Shown: piece by piece, positions 24,381 through 35,393 of the stretch | Numbering within the stretch: position 1 is the first letter of the stretch | Layout: each line of letters starts with the position of its first letter | Source: Gentiana macrophylla | Lineage: Eukaryota; Streptophyta; Magnoliopsida; Gentianales; Gentianaceae | DNA length: 64,000 nt | NCBI GenBank assembly: GCA_026214975.1 | Contig: CM047807.1 | Span: 71,217,824 to 71,281,823, forward strand | Reading direction: 5' to 3' | Translations under genes and position numbers: made by a program | The notes under the pieces: model-generated | Database searches by the model: none | What the model was told of the DNA's origin: nothing | The model's input: only the letters and a program-made list of their open reading frames with translations

Positions 24381-25560
24381 ATTACCTAGCTTGCGAGTTC
24401 AGTAGATCTGAGTTATCCACAACCAACGCAAGAAGTTCTTTAGCGAGTTGAAATATTACATATGGGACGATCCATACCTATATAGGCGATGTTCGGATGG
24501 AATTATTCGTAGATGTGTGGATGACGGTGAGATACCAAGCATCTTGTCATTTTGTCATGACAAGGAAGTGGCGGGCATCATGCCGGCGATAGGACGCGTA
24601 TAAGGTTTTGCAAAGTGGCTTTTATTGGCCACTTGATTTTTAGGGATGCACACGCCTATGTGAAGGCGTGTGACGGCGTGTCAAAGAGCCGGACGGATAA
24701 GTAAGAGATGAGATGCCTATGCAACCAATCGTAGTTTGTGAGGTTTATGATGTATGGGGATTGATTTTATGGGACCTTACCCGTCTTCCTATGGGAACAA
24801 GTACATTTTGGTCGCTTGTGATTATGTGTCTAAGTGGGCTGAAGCCATTGCTTCACCCACTAATGACAGAAACGTGGTCATTCGATTCGTGAAAAAGTAT
24901 ATTCTTACTAGGTTTGGAGTGCCACGGGCAATAATTAGCGACAGAGGAAGTCATTTTCGTAATCGGCCATTTGATAAACTCCTAGAAAAATATGGAGTCA
25001 AGCATAAAATGGGGACCTCATATCATCCCCAATCAAGTGGGCAAAGCGGAGGTGACCAACCGTGGGATTAAGCGAATACTTGAGAAGGCGGTGGTCGAAC
25101 CGTAAGGATTGGGCCCACAAGTTGGGCGATGCATTATGGGCGCATAGGACGGCGTTTAAGGCGCCCGTCGGGATATCCCGTTTATGTTGGTGTATGGAAA
25201 AGCGTGTCATTTACCGGTAGAGTTGGAGCATAAGTCGTATTGGGCCACACGCGTTTTTGAATCTTGATGAGGGGGCAACCGGCGAGAAGAGGTTGCTACA
25301 ATTAGCCGAGTTGGATGAATTCCGCCTTCAATCTTTTGAGTGGTCGAGAGTCTACAAAGACAAGACTAAAATCCTCCATGATATGAAAATTAAAAATAAG
25401 AATTTTAAGGAAGGGGATGAAGTCTTGCTCTATAACACTAAATCTTCACTTCTTTCAAGGCAAGCTAAAGTCTGAGTGGATGGGACCCTTTAAAGTTTCC
25501 GAGTTTTTCCTTGAGGTGCAATCGAGGTCTCACCACCCGACCAAAGTGCGTTTCTCACGA
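24381..25560 (+). pseudogene. Athila-like integrase
   Basis: The zinc-binding region (24400-24700) is poorly readable. The catalytic core is clear in 24754-25071: [18 protein letters not shown] (first D), [17 protein letters not shown] (second D) and the HPQSSGQ lead-in to the glutamate, which is shifted out of frame at about 25048. Downstream GAPKIAY-like and LLQLAELDEFRLQS motifs (25257-25475) belong to the C-terminal part. There is no evidence of a chromodomain. Integrase would insert cDNA with the 5-bp stagger seen at the element's ends. Confidence 0.9.
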
Positions 25561-27466
25561 ATGGCCTACGGTTGAAGAAATATGAGCATATGCCTTATGA
25601 TAAGGCCCTCGAGATTGTGACCTTTACCGACTTCCCACCGGCGGCGAGAGTCGCGAGTCAAGCCAATGACTCTACAAAAATTTGGCGATCTTTCTTTCTC
25701 CTCCGATAATTCTTCATTCCGTCGAGCCAACGACATAAAACAAAGGCGCTTATGGGAGGCAACCCATCTTTCTCGGTTATTAGGATATTCAAAAAAAAAA
25801 AAAAAAAAAAAAAATCAATCAATCAATCCCCAATAATTTCTTTGACCCCGCATCTCGAATTCCATTTCATGCTTTGTGATAACCCATATATTCTTTGTTC
25901 TATACATCTCCATACTTGTGCTTACCTACGCTTAAGGTTTGGCCTTTCGTCGTAGTGGATTCTTAGTTTCTATGTTGTGATTGCACAGTACCCAGGAGAT
26001 ACATTGGAGGTTGTCACTTTGCATGGTTGCGCTCTGTTCCGGTTCGAGTAAGTCTTTCTTTCTTTACTTTATCACTCACACACCGAGGGCGGTGTTACGT
26101 TTTAAGTGGGGGTGGTAGACTTAGCTTCACTTTACTACCATGTGCTTTAATTTTATGCATCGAATGAGCTATATGCTTAGTGTTTGGTCCATTGGGGTAA
26201 AAGTTGAGCTATTTTTAAATTCTTCATAATTACGATATTGTGAATCTATGTGAGTCATTATCTTCGATGGTTAATTATTAGTCAAGATTTGAATGCATGC
26301 GAGTCAAACCTTCATCTTGTTGTGGAAATGGAATTCTTATGCACGTAATAGCTTTGTTTCATGAGTTGTGGTTGATTAGTGAATGCTTATAGATGCCATA
26401 GACATTGTCATTACACAGAACTTATACCATTAAACCAGGCGAAATAGAAGGGTCAATCTTGGTAGATTAAGGGATGACGGTCCTGGCATTTCTTTGATTC
26501 AACAGAGCCAAATAGCCCGACCATGTATATAATTTCCACAGAAACCCCTCTAAGCCTTTGCAGGGTGGTTAGACCCCCACCCGAACTTAGCCATTCGTTG
26601 ATTAGCCCATAATTACCAACCCTTAGCCTTTATTTGTGGTCTACATTTCTTTGGCACCCTACGAGTGAGTTTTAATCTTATTTTGGGCACACTTGCTAGC
26701 ACAAGTGTGGGGTGGTGGAGATGTGTATCCAAGTATGGTGTTGGTGGAGCCTTTGCTTTATGAATGAGAAGGGGATGCAAAAAGTGTTGGTGTTTGGTCT
26801 ATCAGTATCAAAAAAAAAAAACAAAAAAAAAACAAAAAAGACAAAAACAAAACAAAAAAAAAAAGGGCAAAATTTGAATAAAGTGTTGAAATAAAGTTGA
26901 GTCAAAGAATGTTTGTGAAAGCCATGTATTATTTCTTCCAATGTGGCGTTGGTGGGATGAGTTCACAGTGAAGTATGTTGGAATTTGAGAGTAAAGAAGG
27001 AGAATGCTTGCTTGAACCAAGCTAAAGAGGTGAGTTATGAGGCAATTTCAAGAAGTTTTGATTAAAGCTCACTCGTATTTCTCTTTTGATATTCTTTTAT
27101 CCTTTCAATTAGCCCCCTCCCTAGCCTAACGTTACAACCGTGCAAGTCCTGCCTGACCTTAGTTAGCCTTGATTCGACCTCGATTAGTGGAGATGATTAT
27201 GAAGTATAAGCCTATGGTGTAACAACATTAGTCATGTAAATACATAATCCGAGCGGTTGATCGTAATGAATGATTGAGAAGCTATACACACACACACATT
27301 CCGTTTCCATGATAAAATAAGTTTTGGCTCGTGTTTATTCGTTTGTTGACTAGTTTTTACTCATTGGATATTTTGGTTTCCCATATGATCGCAATGTTGA
27401 CCTCATGATTTATTTTTGAATCGCTTGATTTGCTCGAGGGCGAGCAAACGCTAAGTGGGGGGTAGT
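25561..27466 (+). other. Athila-like element non-coding 3' region with polypurine tract
   Basis: About 1.9 kb without a convincing ORF. It includes a pure A run at about 25791-25814, an A-rich CAAAAAA-type stretch at 26811-26866, and a short CA repeat near 27286-27297. Athila elements often hold an env-like ORF here, but none can be recognised. The tract AAGTGGGGGGTAG at 27453-27465 directly before the LTR is the likely plus-strand primer. Confidence 0.75.
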
Positions 27467-29094
27467 TGATGAGAGTCAACTTTGCTATAATTTCGTGTGC
27501 ATTTTACCCTATAATTGTAGCATATTCGGTGTAATTTTGGGGTAGTTAAGTGTTTTTATAGGCACATTTCGCCACGAGTTGAATCACGAGATGCTAAGGC
27601 GTTTACGTCGAAAATCTCGATATTTTGGGTGATTTGTGTATGTTTTATTGGTGTTTGTCGCGCTTGGATATGTGGTTTATTTTTATTACGGTATGGCGTG
27701 ATAGAGGCGTGACGAGGATCGCGTGATGACAAAAATCGTCTAAAACGGAGTTCGTATGAGAAAATGACGTGTGATTCAAATTCAGGCATTCGGGAAAAAA
27801 TATTATTATTATTATCCAACTATGTCGGGATCCCGACTTTTGTGTTGAGTGGAGGTGAAGTCCCAGTATTTTCGTCCGTGTGCTTGAGTGCTTCCTTCTT
27901 CAAATAATAAAAAATAAAAAGAAGAGAGGAAAAAGAAAAAGGGAAAAGCCTATTGGTCAAAGAGAGGGCCCACCCTATTACAAACAAATAATGTTGCGGT
28001 AAAGAAGGGGCTATGCTGATGCAATTTATTAGACGGGAATTTTTTCGGAAAAGGAGGAAGTCGGCAATGGTGTTATAAAAAAACCACTTAGGTCAATTTT
28101 CAACACATGCTTTTTTAAGCATGTGATTTTTCTTTTTTCCTGCTGCGACTTTCTCCTCTCCCTATTAGATTAGTTTTATTTTTCTGCAATATTTTCTTAG
28201 AACAACAACTCTTTTATTTTGTGATTGGAACACAACGAAGTGACGATTCGAGTGGTGGATTGCTACGTTTTTCATTGGTAATTTTTATTCAATCCTTTAA
28301 TCATGTTTATTATTAATTTCTTCATGAATTTCTGCACTTTTATTTTTATTATGAGTAGCTAAATTTTTGATAATAGATTATGTGATGGTTCATGAAATTG
28401 ATCTGCTTGATGATACAGGGATGAGTAGAGGCGTAAAAGTTTAATCTTTTGAATGTTTGTGTTCTAAAATTTGATCTTAATGCTTTTAGTGGAGCCATGA
28501 ACCATTAATTGATTGTATCACGAACTTTATAAATGTATTTTGCGAGTGAGTGTGCGAATTAAATTTTAAGATTGTAAATGCAGCACTAACTAGTTCGAGT
28601 TTTTCGCACTGTTCCTTGGTAAGGTTATTCTAGCTAAGCCGTGAACTCGGTGGATGCGGAGCATCTCATTGATTTAATCATATAAGGTCAATTAAATTCC
28701 ATAGGGATTTGTTGAACCGAATATAGAGTAACCAGGTTGTGGTATTAGCCTTGCAAGGGGAGAGTTTAGGAGATTGCACCCACAACACATTCATAGAAGT
28801 ATTGCTATTGGTTGGTTGGTAGGTTAAGGCTCATCCTTAGTGATTCGGTAAAAGGTGTTAAGAGTAGTGTTTCTTGATCATAATTTAGCTATTCCTTTAT
28901 TCATATATTTTAAAGTCGTCATTTTTATTTTCCAGCTATAATTACCTTCACCAATATTTGTGAGCCTAAACTAGATACAAAAGTGATTGTGATACTTGAC
29001 GGATTCCTCGTGGGATACGACATTGCTCGCCGTTGTAGTACAACCGACCCGGTACTCTGCCGGTTAAAGTTGGTTTACTATAATTTGGCCATCA
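27467..29094 (+). repeat. Athila-like element 3' LTR (1628 bp)
   Basis: Partner of 17814-19435. It follows the polypurine tract and is followed by ATTAT, the copy of the 5-bp target. Confidence 0.95.
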
Positions 29095-29099
29095 ATTAT

Positions 29100-29414
29100 A
29101 TGGCAAAATTCTTCAATCCTATGGGGAAAATGAACAAACAAGACCAGTGGAGTCTGTACAAAAGTCTCAAGTTTGTTGACTCACACATTGCACAAGCTAG
29201 AGAGAGACTTGAGAAGTGCTTTGGAGAGCCCAGGGAAAATGAAACCGTTCCTGACTTTAACAGACTTTTTGCCAAAAGATTTTTTCAAGGAGTATCTGAA
29301 TACACTGCTATGGCATACTGGAAGTGGAAGTTTCCAGAAATCAATTGGAAAGACGTTGAGGAGGTTCTGACTACAAAGTTCAAAAGGTACAAGGCTGATT
29401 TAAGCAAAATGTAG
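29100..29414 (+). pseudogene. Copia A third ORF, 3' end, resuming after the Athila-like insertion
   Basis: Beginning MAKFFNPMGKMNKQDQWSLY at 29100, this segment is in phase with the codon ending at 17813, so removing the insertion and one target copy restores a continuous frame. It ends at TAG 29412-29414. Content: a charged helical segment, then FQGVSEYTAMAYWKWKFPEI and a lysine-rich tail. No enzyme motif is seen. The 5' part is at 15017-17813. Confidence 0.85.
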
Positions 29415-29559
29415 TGTAACACTTGAATAAATATTGAACTTGCTGCCCTTGATTGGATGAATAAAATTGTTGAGTTTTATTCTGTGAATTATTATGAAAA
29501 ATTTGGCTTACTTATGTTCAGGCTTATGAGGGTTTTGGCATCATCAAAAAGGGGGAAAT
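29415..29559 (+). other. Copia A 3' spacer and polypurine tract
   Basis: Ends with GGCATCATCAAAAAGGGGGA (29537-29556), the copia polypurine tract, followed at once by the LTR start TGTTAGG. Confidence 0.85.
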
Positions 29560-30968
29560 TGTTAGGAACGCTTTATTATGTTTTGATGATGGCCATACTA
29601 GTTGTTATAGCAAGCCTGAAATAAGTTAGAACTCTCTGTATAAGTCTTTACTTAGAGTTTGACATGTTGTATAAGTTAAAGTCAGACAAGTATTGTACTA
29701 GTTGGTAGGATGGCAAAGTAAAGCAGGACATTCGGCGAGTGAAGCAATCAAGCACCAGTGAGAGAAGCAATGAAGACATATGGTGGAGACTTATAACCAA
29801 GGAAGTGCTGTGATGACCTTGGATAAGTCTAAGTTATGTTTCAAGTGATGGAACTCACTTTGTTTAAATATGGTGTACACCGATCTCACCCTGATCAAGG
29901 ATCGGTGAAGTACAAAGATTCTCCTTAAAGCGAAGTGATGAAGGAAAGCAGTGAATCGGCAGAGTAAAGCGACTTTCGGTGAGTGAAGACAAAGCGGTGA
30001 AAGAAGATCTAAGCGGCAAAGTCGGATGGACCACTCAACCGTTCGAGGAGCAGCGAAGTAAACCTTACCAAATCAGATTTAAAATATGATGAAGATTCAG
30101 AGGATCATACATTAAATGCACAATCTCATAGGGATCAATCAAAGGCGGATTTTACGCCAAAGCGTTTGAAGAAAAATCCGATCACTTTGAAATCAAGGAG
30201 AATATAATTAAGGGGAATCAAGAATAAAATCAAAGATTATTCCCTCATTAATATAGCCAGCGGATGAATTTCAAATTAAGGATATTCAAGGCTATAATAG
30301 AAGGCATTGACAGACAAAAAAAGAGATAGTTTGAAAAAGAAAAAACCAAGCAGAAACTTTGTCAATTTGAAAAGCCTTCTCTCTAAACTTACAAGGATTT
30401 ATCTAGAGATCAACTCGGACATCGAACAACAATTCATATTTACCGAGATTGATCAAGCAAGTTTGTGAATCTAATTCACAAAGCTGAAGCAAATGAATCG
30501 AAGCCATCGAGAAGGAGTTGTGTTTGTGATATTTGTTGAAGGATTTGATCTCGAGGGAGCGAGTGAAAGAGGCGAATCTTGAAGGCATTTGCGAGTCAAG
30601 GAGTGATAGTCTTGTAGATTGTGAAGCTTGGGAAGTCAAGGACAATCTTACTATTGTATCTGTGAAAACAATAGTGAATTCCTCCAATCATCACGGAGAA
30701 GAGTGGATTAACGGATTACACCACCCTGAACCACTATAAGCCTTGTGTCAACTTACTTTGTGCAATTTACTTTACCGCACTCATTTAAATTGCATATATC
30801 ATAACTTATTTCTGTGATTGTCTAAAGCTGCTTTGAAACAACATAGTAAGAAGGGACTTATCCGCTGCACAAAAGCCTTAAAAATAAGAAAAGTTTTTGA
30901 AACTCCACTTATAGTCATTCACCCCCACCCCCTCCTGCATACATGGTTTACCCTTCTCAGGACCAACA
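29560..30968 (+). repeat. Copia A 3' LTR (about 1.4 kb)
   Basis: Starts TGTTAGGAACG after the polypurine tract. The end is set at GGACCAACA (30968), preceded by a C-rich ATTCACCCCCACCCCCT stretch of the kind found near Sirevirus LTR ends. The partner LTR is outside the window, so the right boundary rests on this pattern only. Confidence 0.75.
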
Positions 30969-31836
30969 CCTACGTCTCTGTATAATGTCGGGAATCAAGT
31001 CTCTTCGTAGTTCTTCGGATCGTTTATATAGAGGGCATGCCCAAGCGAGGCTTGAGCCTTGTCTATTGTGGACTCTATTTCGTTTCCCTTAAGGAATGTA
31101 TAATTATGAGTTAACCCCCTTGATTTTAGGAGATAATCACGAAATTTGAATATTAGGATCAGAGTCTTTATGACTAAGGATTCTATCTATATTTATCTGA
31201 TATTATAAGCACGTGGACTGAATAAGAATGGTAACTCTGGCCGACCTCCAGCGAGCCCCCAAGGTCGCTATGACCCGACCGTCCTGCGTTGGACTAGGAA
31301 GCGAGTCAGGCCGACTTCCCCCTGGGGTTCCATCCTGCCTTTGGGCTTACATTGGGGCTTCTGGACCTTAATGTTACGGTTTCATTAAATGTTTAATAAA
31401 TATAGGGATGACACGTGGTGTAATGCGGTCCGGCCTCCGTCAAGGACCACCATAAAATTGATGAACGTGTAAATGGAAAATTTTGGTGTTAACAATTTAC
31501 ACAATGTATTCTAGTTGGACACATTTCAATCAATGAATAATCATCTTCTTTTTTCTTTGAAGAAATCAATGAATTTTTTTTAAAAAAAAGAGAGGAAGAA
31601 ATCAATGAATAATCAAAGGATATTGATATGCTCACATTCAAAATTAAGTCTACATAATATCTAAACATATACATCTTTATACAAACATTTTCACTTGTAA
31701 AATAAAAAAATAAAACATATAACTACGAGTGGAGAGAATTTCCTTGAAAAGATCGTTTACAACTACGAGTGGATCGGATTGCTAAATAACGTCTGAGGCA
31801 TTTCCATTGCGAAATCCCCTTTTTAATCACACAAAC
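30969..31836. other. Intergenic, no gene recognised
   Basis: Moderately G+C-rich sequence around 31240-31440, with no readable ORF. It could be a decayed LTR fragment, but no ends or domains are visible. Confidence 0.4.
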
Positions 31837-32178
31837 TTACGTAGCTGGCTTAGATTCTTCCGGTAACGGAGTAGCAGTGGTGGTGGTGGTGGCGGCAGGC
31901 GTTGATGTTGGAACCCCCGCATCAATGCAGCTTCTGCAATTCATTTCCACCCATCCTTCAATATCACGTTCACCGCCATGCCCATGCCGGCCACCACAGA
32001 GCCTAGCAATCATTCCTGCAATTACAGCCACTATTGTTATTACTGCCAACACTACCACCAGCGTCTCATAAGATTGTCTTGTGGAGTACTGCTTTTGTAT
32101 AGCAACCGGTGCCGCCGGAGGTGGATCAACTAGTGGTGGTAGGTAATTTTCCAGCTTCACTGGTGAAACGGAGGACAT
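31837..32178 (-). CDS. Small single-pass membrane protein, plant-conserved type, unknown function
   Basis: A one-exon ORF of 113 codons from the ATG at 32178-32176 (MSSVSPVKLENYLPP) to TAA at 31837. The upstream in-frame start is only a TTG, so the ATG was chosen. The N-terminal ~45 residues are proline-rich (LVDPPPAAPV). A hydrophobic segment ETLVVVLAVITIVAVIAGMI (about residues 44-63) is a likely transmembrane helix. After it come a glycine- and histidine-rich stretch (GGRHGHGG), a compact conserved-looking block DIEGWVEMNCRSCIDAG, and a threonine-rich tail. I recall similar small plant proteins with the GWVE..CRSCIDG block but cannot name a family or function. The frame is intact, unlike most coding regions here, and the block with paired cysteines suggests a functional protein. 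Confidence 0.75.
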   Translation of the reverse strand: MSSVSPVKLENYLPPLVDPPPAAPVAIQKQYSTRQSYETLVVVLAVITIVAVIAGMIARLCGGRHGHGGERDIEGWVEMNCRSCIDAGVPTSTPAATTTTTATPLPEESKPAT

Positions 32179-32601
32179 TATACTTTGTTTTGGTGGTGAA
32201 ATTAGCAAAGTGGATGGTGAGATTTTGAATTGAATTGATTGAATTTTGAGAGGAAAAAAAAAAAGGATAGAGAGAAAAATGGAGGGTAAAGTTAATTGCT
32301 GAGAAGAAGTTGAAAAACAGAGGGATGCCTTTTTTTCTTTCTTGTTGGTGGATCACAATGTCAACGTTCGAGATTCAATGTGGAGGAGAAAAGAAAGGTC
32401 AGGATTGAAAGAAAAAAAAAAAAAAGATGAATTTAGTGCTCAACGTTCTAATTAAAAGGGCAAAGACGAGGAAAGAAAATCAAAGCGTACGCTTTGGATT
32501 TCCACTTCGATAGCAATTAGTACAGTAATTGATGTTCATGTTGTTCCATGATTTCGGGACTGTCGTGCAATAGCTCGACAAACTTGATACTTTAATTTTC
32601 A

Positions 32602-32783
32602 CTTTTTATAGATGAGTAATGATAGAGCCACAACTAAAATTACACGGCGGATGACAGAACGTGATCTCATCTTTAATTTTGATGACTGTTAATTGATTGT
32701 GATATACACTCATCAAAATCAATGGTAAGAGATCACGTTGTGTCATCCGTTGTGTTTTGTCTCTATCATTGCTTTTTGTAGAT
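32602..32783. mobile_element. Fold-back MITE of about 158 bp
   Basis: The two halves of 32614-32771 are imperfect inverted repeats: GTAATGATAGAG...GGATGACAGAACGTGATCTC on the left pairs with GAGATCACGTTGTGTCATCC...CTCTATCATTGC on the right. The flanks CTTTTTATAGAT (32602-32613) and CTTTTTGTAGAT (32772-32783) are near-identical direct repeats with one mismatch. It has no coding capacity. The duplication length suggests hAT- or Mutator-type mobilisation, but the family is uncertain. Confidence 0.7.
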
Positions 32784-34187
32784 TATGCTTTTTCAGGATT
32801 CACTTTGTTTTTTTGAATTTGAAATGAGCTCACTTCCTTAGACCATCCATGAACTTTTTAACAACTCCTGCATCATGTGGAATCTAATAGGGGAAATTCT
32901 AAAAATACCCTACGTAAAACCTCAAAATTGTAATTAGGATACTTAAGTCCTTACGGGCTTTTAAGAATATGTATAACGTAGATAAGATTCAATTTATAAC
33001 AAAAAAACGATTCATAAAAATCTGAAAAACTAGACAAATAAAATATGTGATACGTAAACTATATGAATATGTCAATATATATTCAACTTTTATGTAAAAA
33101 TAAAATTGTGATTGGCTTTCAAAACATTACAAAGTATAAAAATGATTGTTTATCAACAAGAAACATATAAATTAAATACGGCGTATTATTTGCTAAATTA
33201 TAATTAAGATTGAAATTTTGTATTTTTACGTTTCTATTAAAGAATACTTAAGGGTTCAGGAGTGTCGACAACGTGTCGGATATTAAAAATATTAAATACT
33301 ATTATTTGAATCAGCCGACACTTATCGGACACGTCAGAGGTGTGTCGGTCGCATGTCGTGTCGGAAATGCGTCGAACACGCGCACGACACCAGATTGAAG
33401 TGTCGGCTTCATAGATCATAAAAGAAAAGAAAAAGTGCAAGCCGCCCGAAGCGAGAGAGGGAAAAGGGAAGAAAATGTGGTGGTGGTCGATGATCGGATG
33501 GTATCTTTGTTTCTTAATCTTATTAAGAAAAAATTATGAGGTGATCAACCACGTATTATTCAAGATGATATAGATCAAATAATTGTCACGTGGATTCGCA
33601 TTTTCTAGAACATCTATCGTTCTTGCTTTTCCGGATCGAATCGTTTCCTTTGTTAGCATGCATTTTCTAGAAGATCTATTGTTCTTGCTTTTCCGGATCC
33701 AAATTGTTTTATGATTGGCATCCAATAGAGGTAGGATTATATAATTGATGGCAAATCGGTTTACAACTCAATTTGAACCAATCACCTTATTCTTGCTATC
33801 CTGAAAAACATACTTTTTGGAAGTGAAGACGGCTGCATATAAGAATTTTTAATAAATGCTGGTAAAGAATCATATTCTATCTAAAACCAGAAATGTACAA
33901 CACATTGTGCAAGGTCAGATGAGAATTTATCATCACTTGTCGTATGTGTTTTACTTGTACATTGTAGCCATTCGGTAATCACACTCTCGTGTTAGATACA
34001 ATGTTGGGATTACTTATTTAATCTAGAGAATATACATTGTGATATGTGGCACGAGTCAAGATCCATTAGATAGGTTTTACCATAATGTCACACGATCACC
34101 GGCGGTGAGAAATGTTTGTTCATTGCATGTATCTGGTTAACTGCATCAGCATGTCTAGAAGAATCAGAATTCAGTAGGGCCGTCAAC
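32784..34187. other. Intergenic with short repeats
   Basis: No gene is seen. At about 33260-33415 the words GTGTCGG and CGTGTCGGA recur many times in both orientations. A 62-bp tandem duplication is listed separately. Confidence 0.5.
33598..33721. repeat. 62-bp tandem duplication
   Basis: Two adjacent units starting GCATTTTCTAGAA at 33598 and GCATTTTCTAGAAG at 33660, both containing GTTCTTGCTTTTCCGGATC. They have diverged at a few positions, mainly near the unit ends. Confidence 0.85.
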
Positions 34188-35245
34188 TGTTGGAGATATA
34201 TGAGGATAAAAGGAAAAAATATTTTATAACATTTTAAAATGATTTTTTAATCATTTATTGAAACCACTTTGAAAGCCGATTTCGGTATAACTCTTATATA
34301 GATTATCAAGAGTTAGTGATGACTTTGGAAATTACGTAAGACGTAGTTGAAAATAAGGTTTTGAATCATTCAATTCGGATGTCGGGTGAATGAGAAATTA
34401 AGGCTTAAAGTAGGTAGTTGAAAAGGTGTAAAAAAAAGTTGAAAAGACAAACTTCTTAATCCCGCATTGGGAAATGTGCCAACATCTCCTCAATATTTAA
34501 GTGGTGGAAGTTTTGTTGTTGGTATAATCTCTTAGAAAGGAGAGAACTCGGAGTGGTTTTAGTGAAATTTTGAGTGTTTACTAAAAATGCCACACACGCC
34601 TGTGTGGCCGCCCCGCCGCCCGCCCGTTCCGTGCCGTGCCCGTGACCATTGACCTTGGGCTTGGGCTTGGGCTTTGGGAATGGGCCTTATGGGCCTGAGG
34701 CAATATTATATTTTTGGACAAAGTTTATCCGGATCTTATCCAAGTCCAATAAATCGATTCGGTGAGTATGAGTCGAGTTCGATTCGAGTTCGAGTTCGAT
34801 TCACTCGTATGGCTTCAATACAAGAAGCGTTTCAACTTTGATGGTTTAGTGGCCATCAATTCACACACTTCAAGGTTGCTCCTTCCTCCTATATATAGGG
34901 TCCTCTCTTGCAATGGGAATGGTATTGAAAGACAACAAAAATCACTTAAACAATTGCATTTTTAGTTGAAGAGATTAAGCAGCCAAGAGTTCGTTGAGTT
35001 CGGAAGGAAGTACCTCATTCGAGCAGTAATTGGGTTATCTGGGAGACAAGTGCTAAACCGTGGGTCTTTGCCGGAGCATAATTGTCTTAAGGACATAGAT
35101 TAGCTCGTCCGGTTACATATCCTTGTTATTTTCTTTCTGCTTTTCCTTTCTATTTGTTGTCGTTCCAGAATATAATAAATTGTTCTTCATCTTTTCTGTT
35201 CTTTATTTTTATTTTCGCATTGTAATACTTTGGGTATAACAATCT
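34188..35245 (+). repeat. Probable solo LTR of a copia-type element
   Basis: Starts TGTTGGAGATATATG and contains a TATA box (CCTATATATAGGG near 34887-34899), followed by polyadenylation-like AATAAA strings and a GTATAACA end near 35243. This LTR-like order (TG start, TATA, leader, CA end) has no adjacent coding domain. No clean target duplication was found, so the boundaries are tentative. The segment at 34600-34690 is G+C-rich with repeats of GGGCTTGG. Confidence 0.45.
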
Positions 35246-35393
35246 TAAGACAATTCTTTTGAGCCTCTTTGCTCTCAAAAAGTATATCTTTCTTGAATGA
35301 AAAATAAATTTGATCTACCGCTTCTTTGAACCTTTTATTTTTACGTTCGATTCGAGTATCGTCTGTGATACTCGGTGTGTCGATGTCTCCTTT

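Larger units (their letters stand above)
17814..29094 (+). mobile_element. Athila-like Ty3/gypsy retrotransposon, complete, with ATTAT target duplication
   Basis: The element is about 11.3 kb. The LTRs at 17814-19435 and 27467-29094 start TGATGAGAG and end GGCCATCA. The 5-bp flanks ATTAT at 17809-17813 and 29095-29099 are identical. A primer-binding site, gag, protease, reverse transcriptase, RNase H and integrase follow in gypsy order, then about 1.9 kb of non-coding sequence and a polypurine tract. The primer-binding site, the gag start MTRSSKEPLLPL and the PHMQEVV and VVPKKGG motifs in RT point to the Athila/Tat side of plant gypsy elements. The coding region is broken in many places. Confidence 0.95.
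1..30968 (+). mobile_element. Copia A: Sirevirus-like Ty1/copia retrotransposon, host of two nested insertions
   Basis: The element is split into three visible parts: 1-720 (RNase H end of pol and spacer), 14541-17813 (spacer and most of a third ORF), and 29100-30968 (end of the third ORF, polypurine tract, 3' LTR). Its 5' part lies outside the window. The parts belong together because both insertions between them carry perfect 5-bp target duplications, and because the third ORF's reading frame is continuous from 17813 to 29100. An extra ORF after RNase H and a tract of the form AAAAAGGGGGAAATTGTTAGG before the LTR are typical of SIRE/Maximus-type plant copia elements. Assignment to that lineage is from organisation, not from a tree. 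Confidence 0.85.

Noticed and set aside
25791..25814. Poly-A tail of a LINE or SINE insertion
   Set aside because: No flanking duplication or retroposon body is visible; it lies in the non-coding 3' region of the Athila-like element.
26806..26894. Lysine-rich small protein encoded by the A-rich stretch
   Set aside because: It is a translation of a simple repeat without codon structure.
28983..29094. Start of a gene reading GFLVGYDIARRCSTTDPVLC
   Set aside because: The same text is at 19324 in the partner LTR, so it is LTR sequence; the real coding part begins at 29100.
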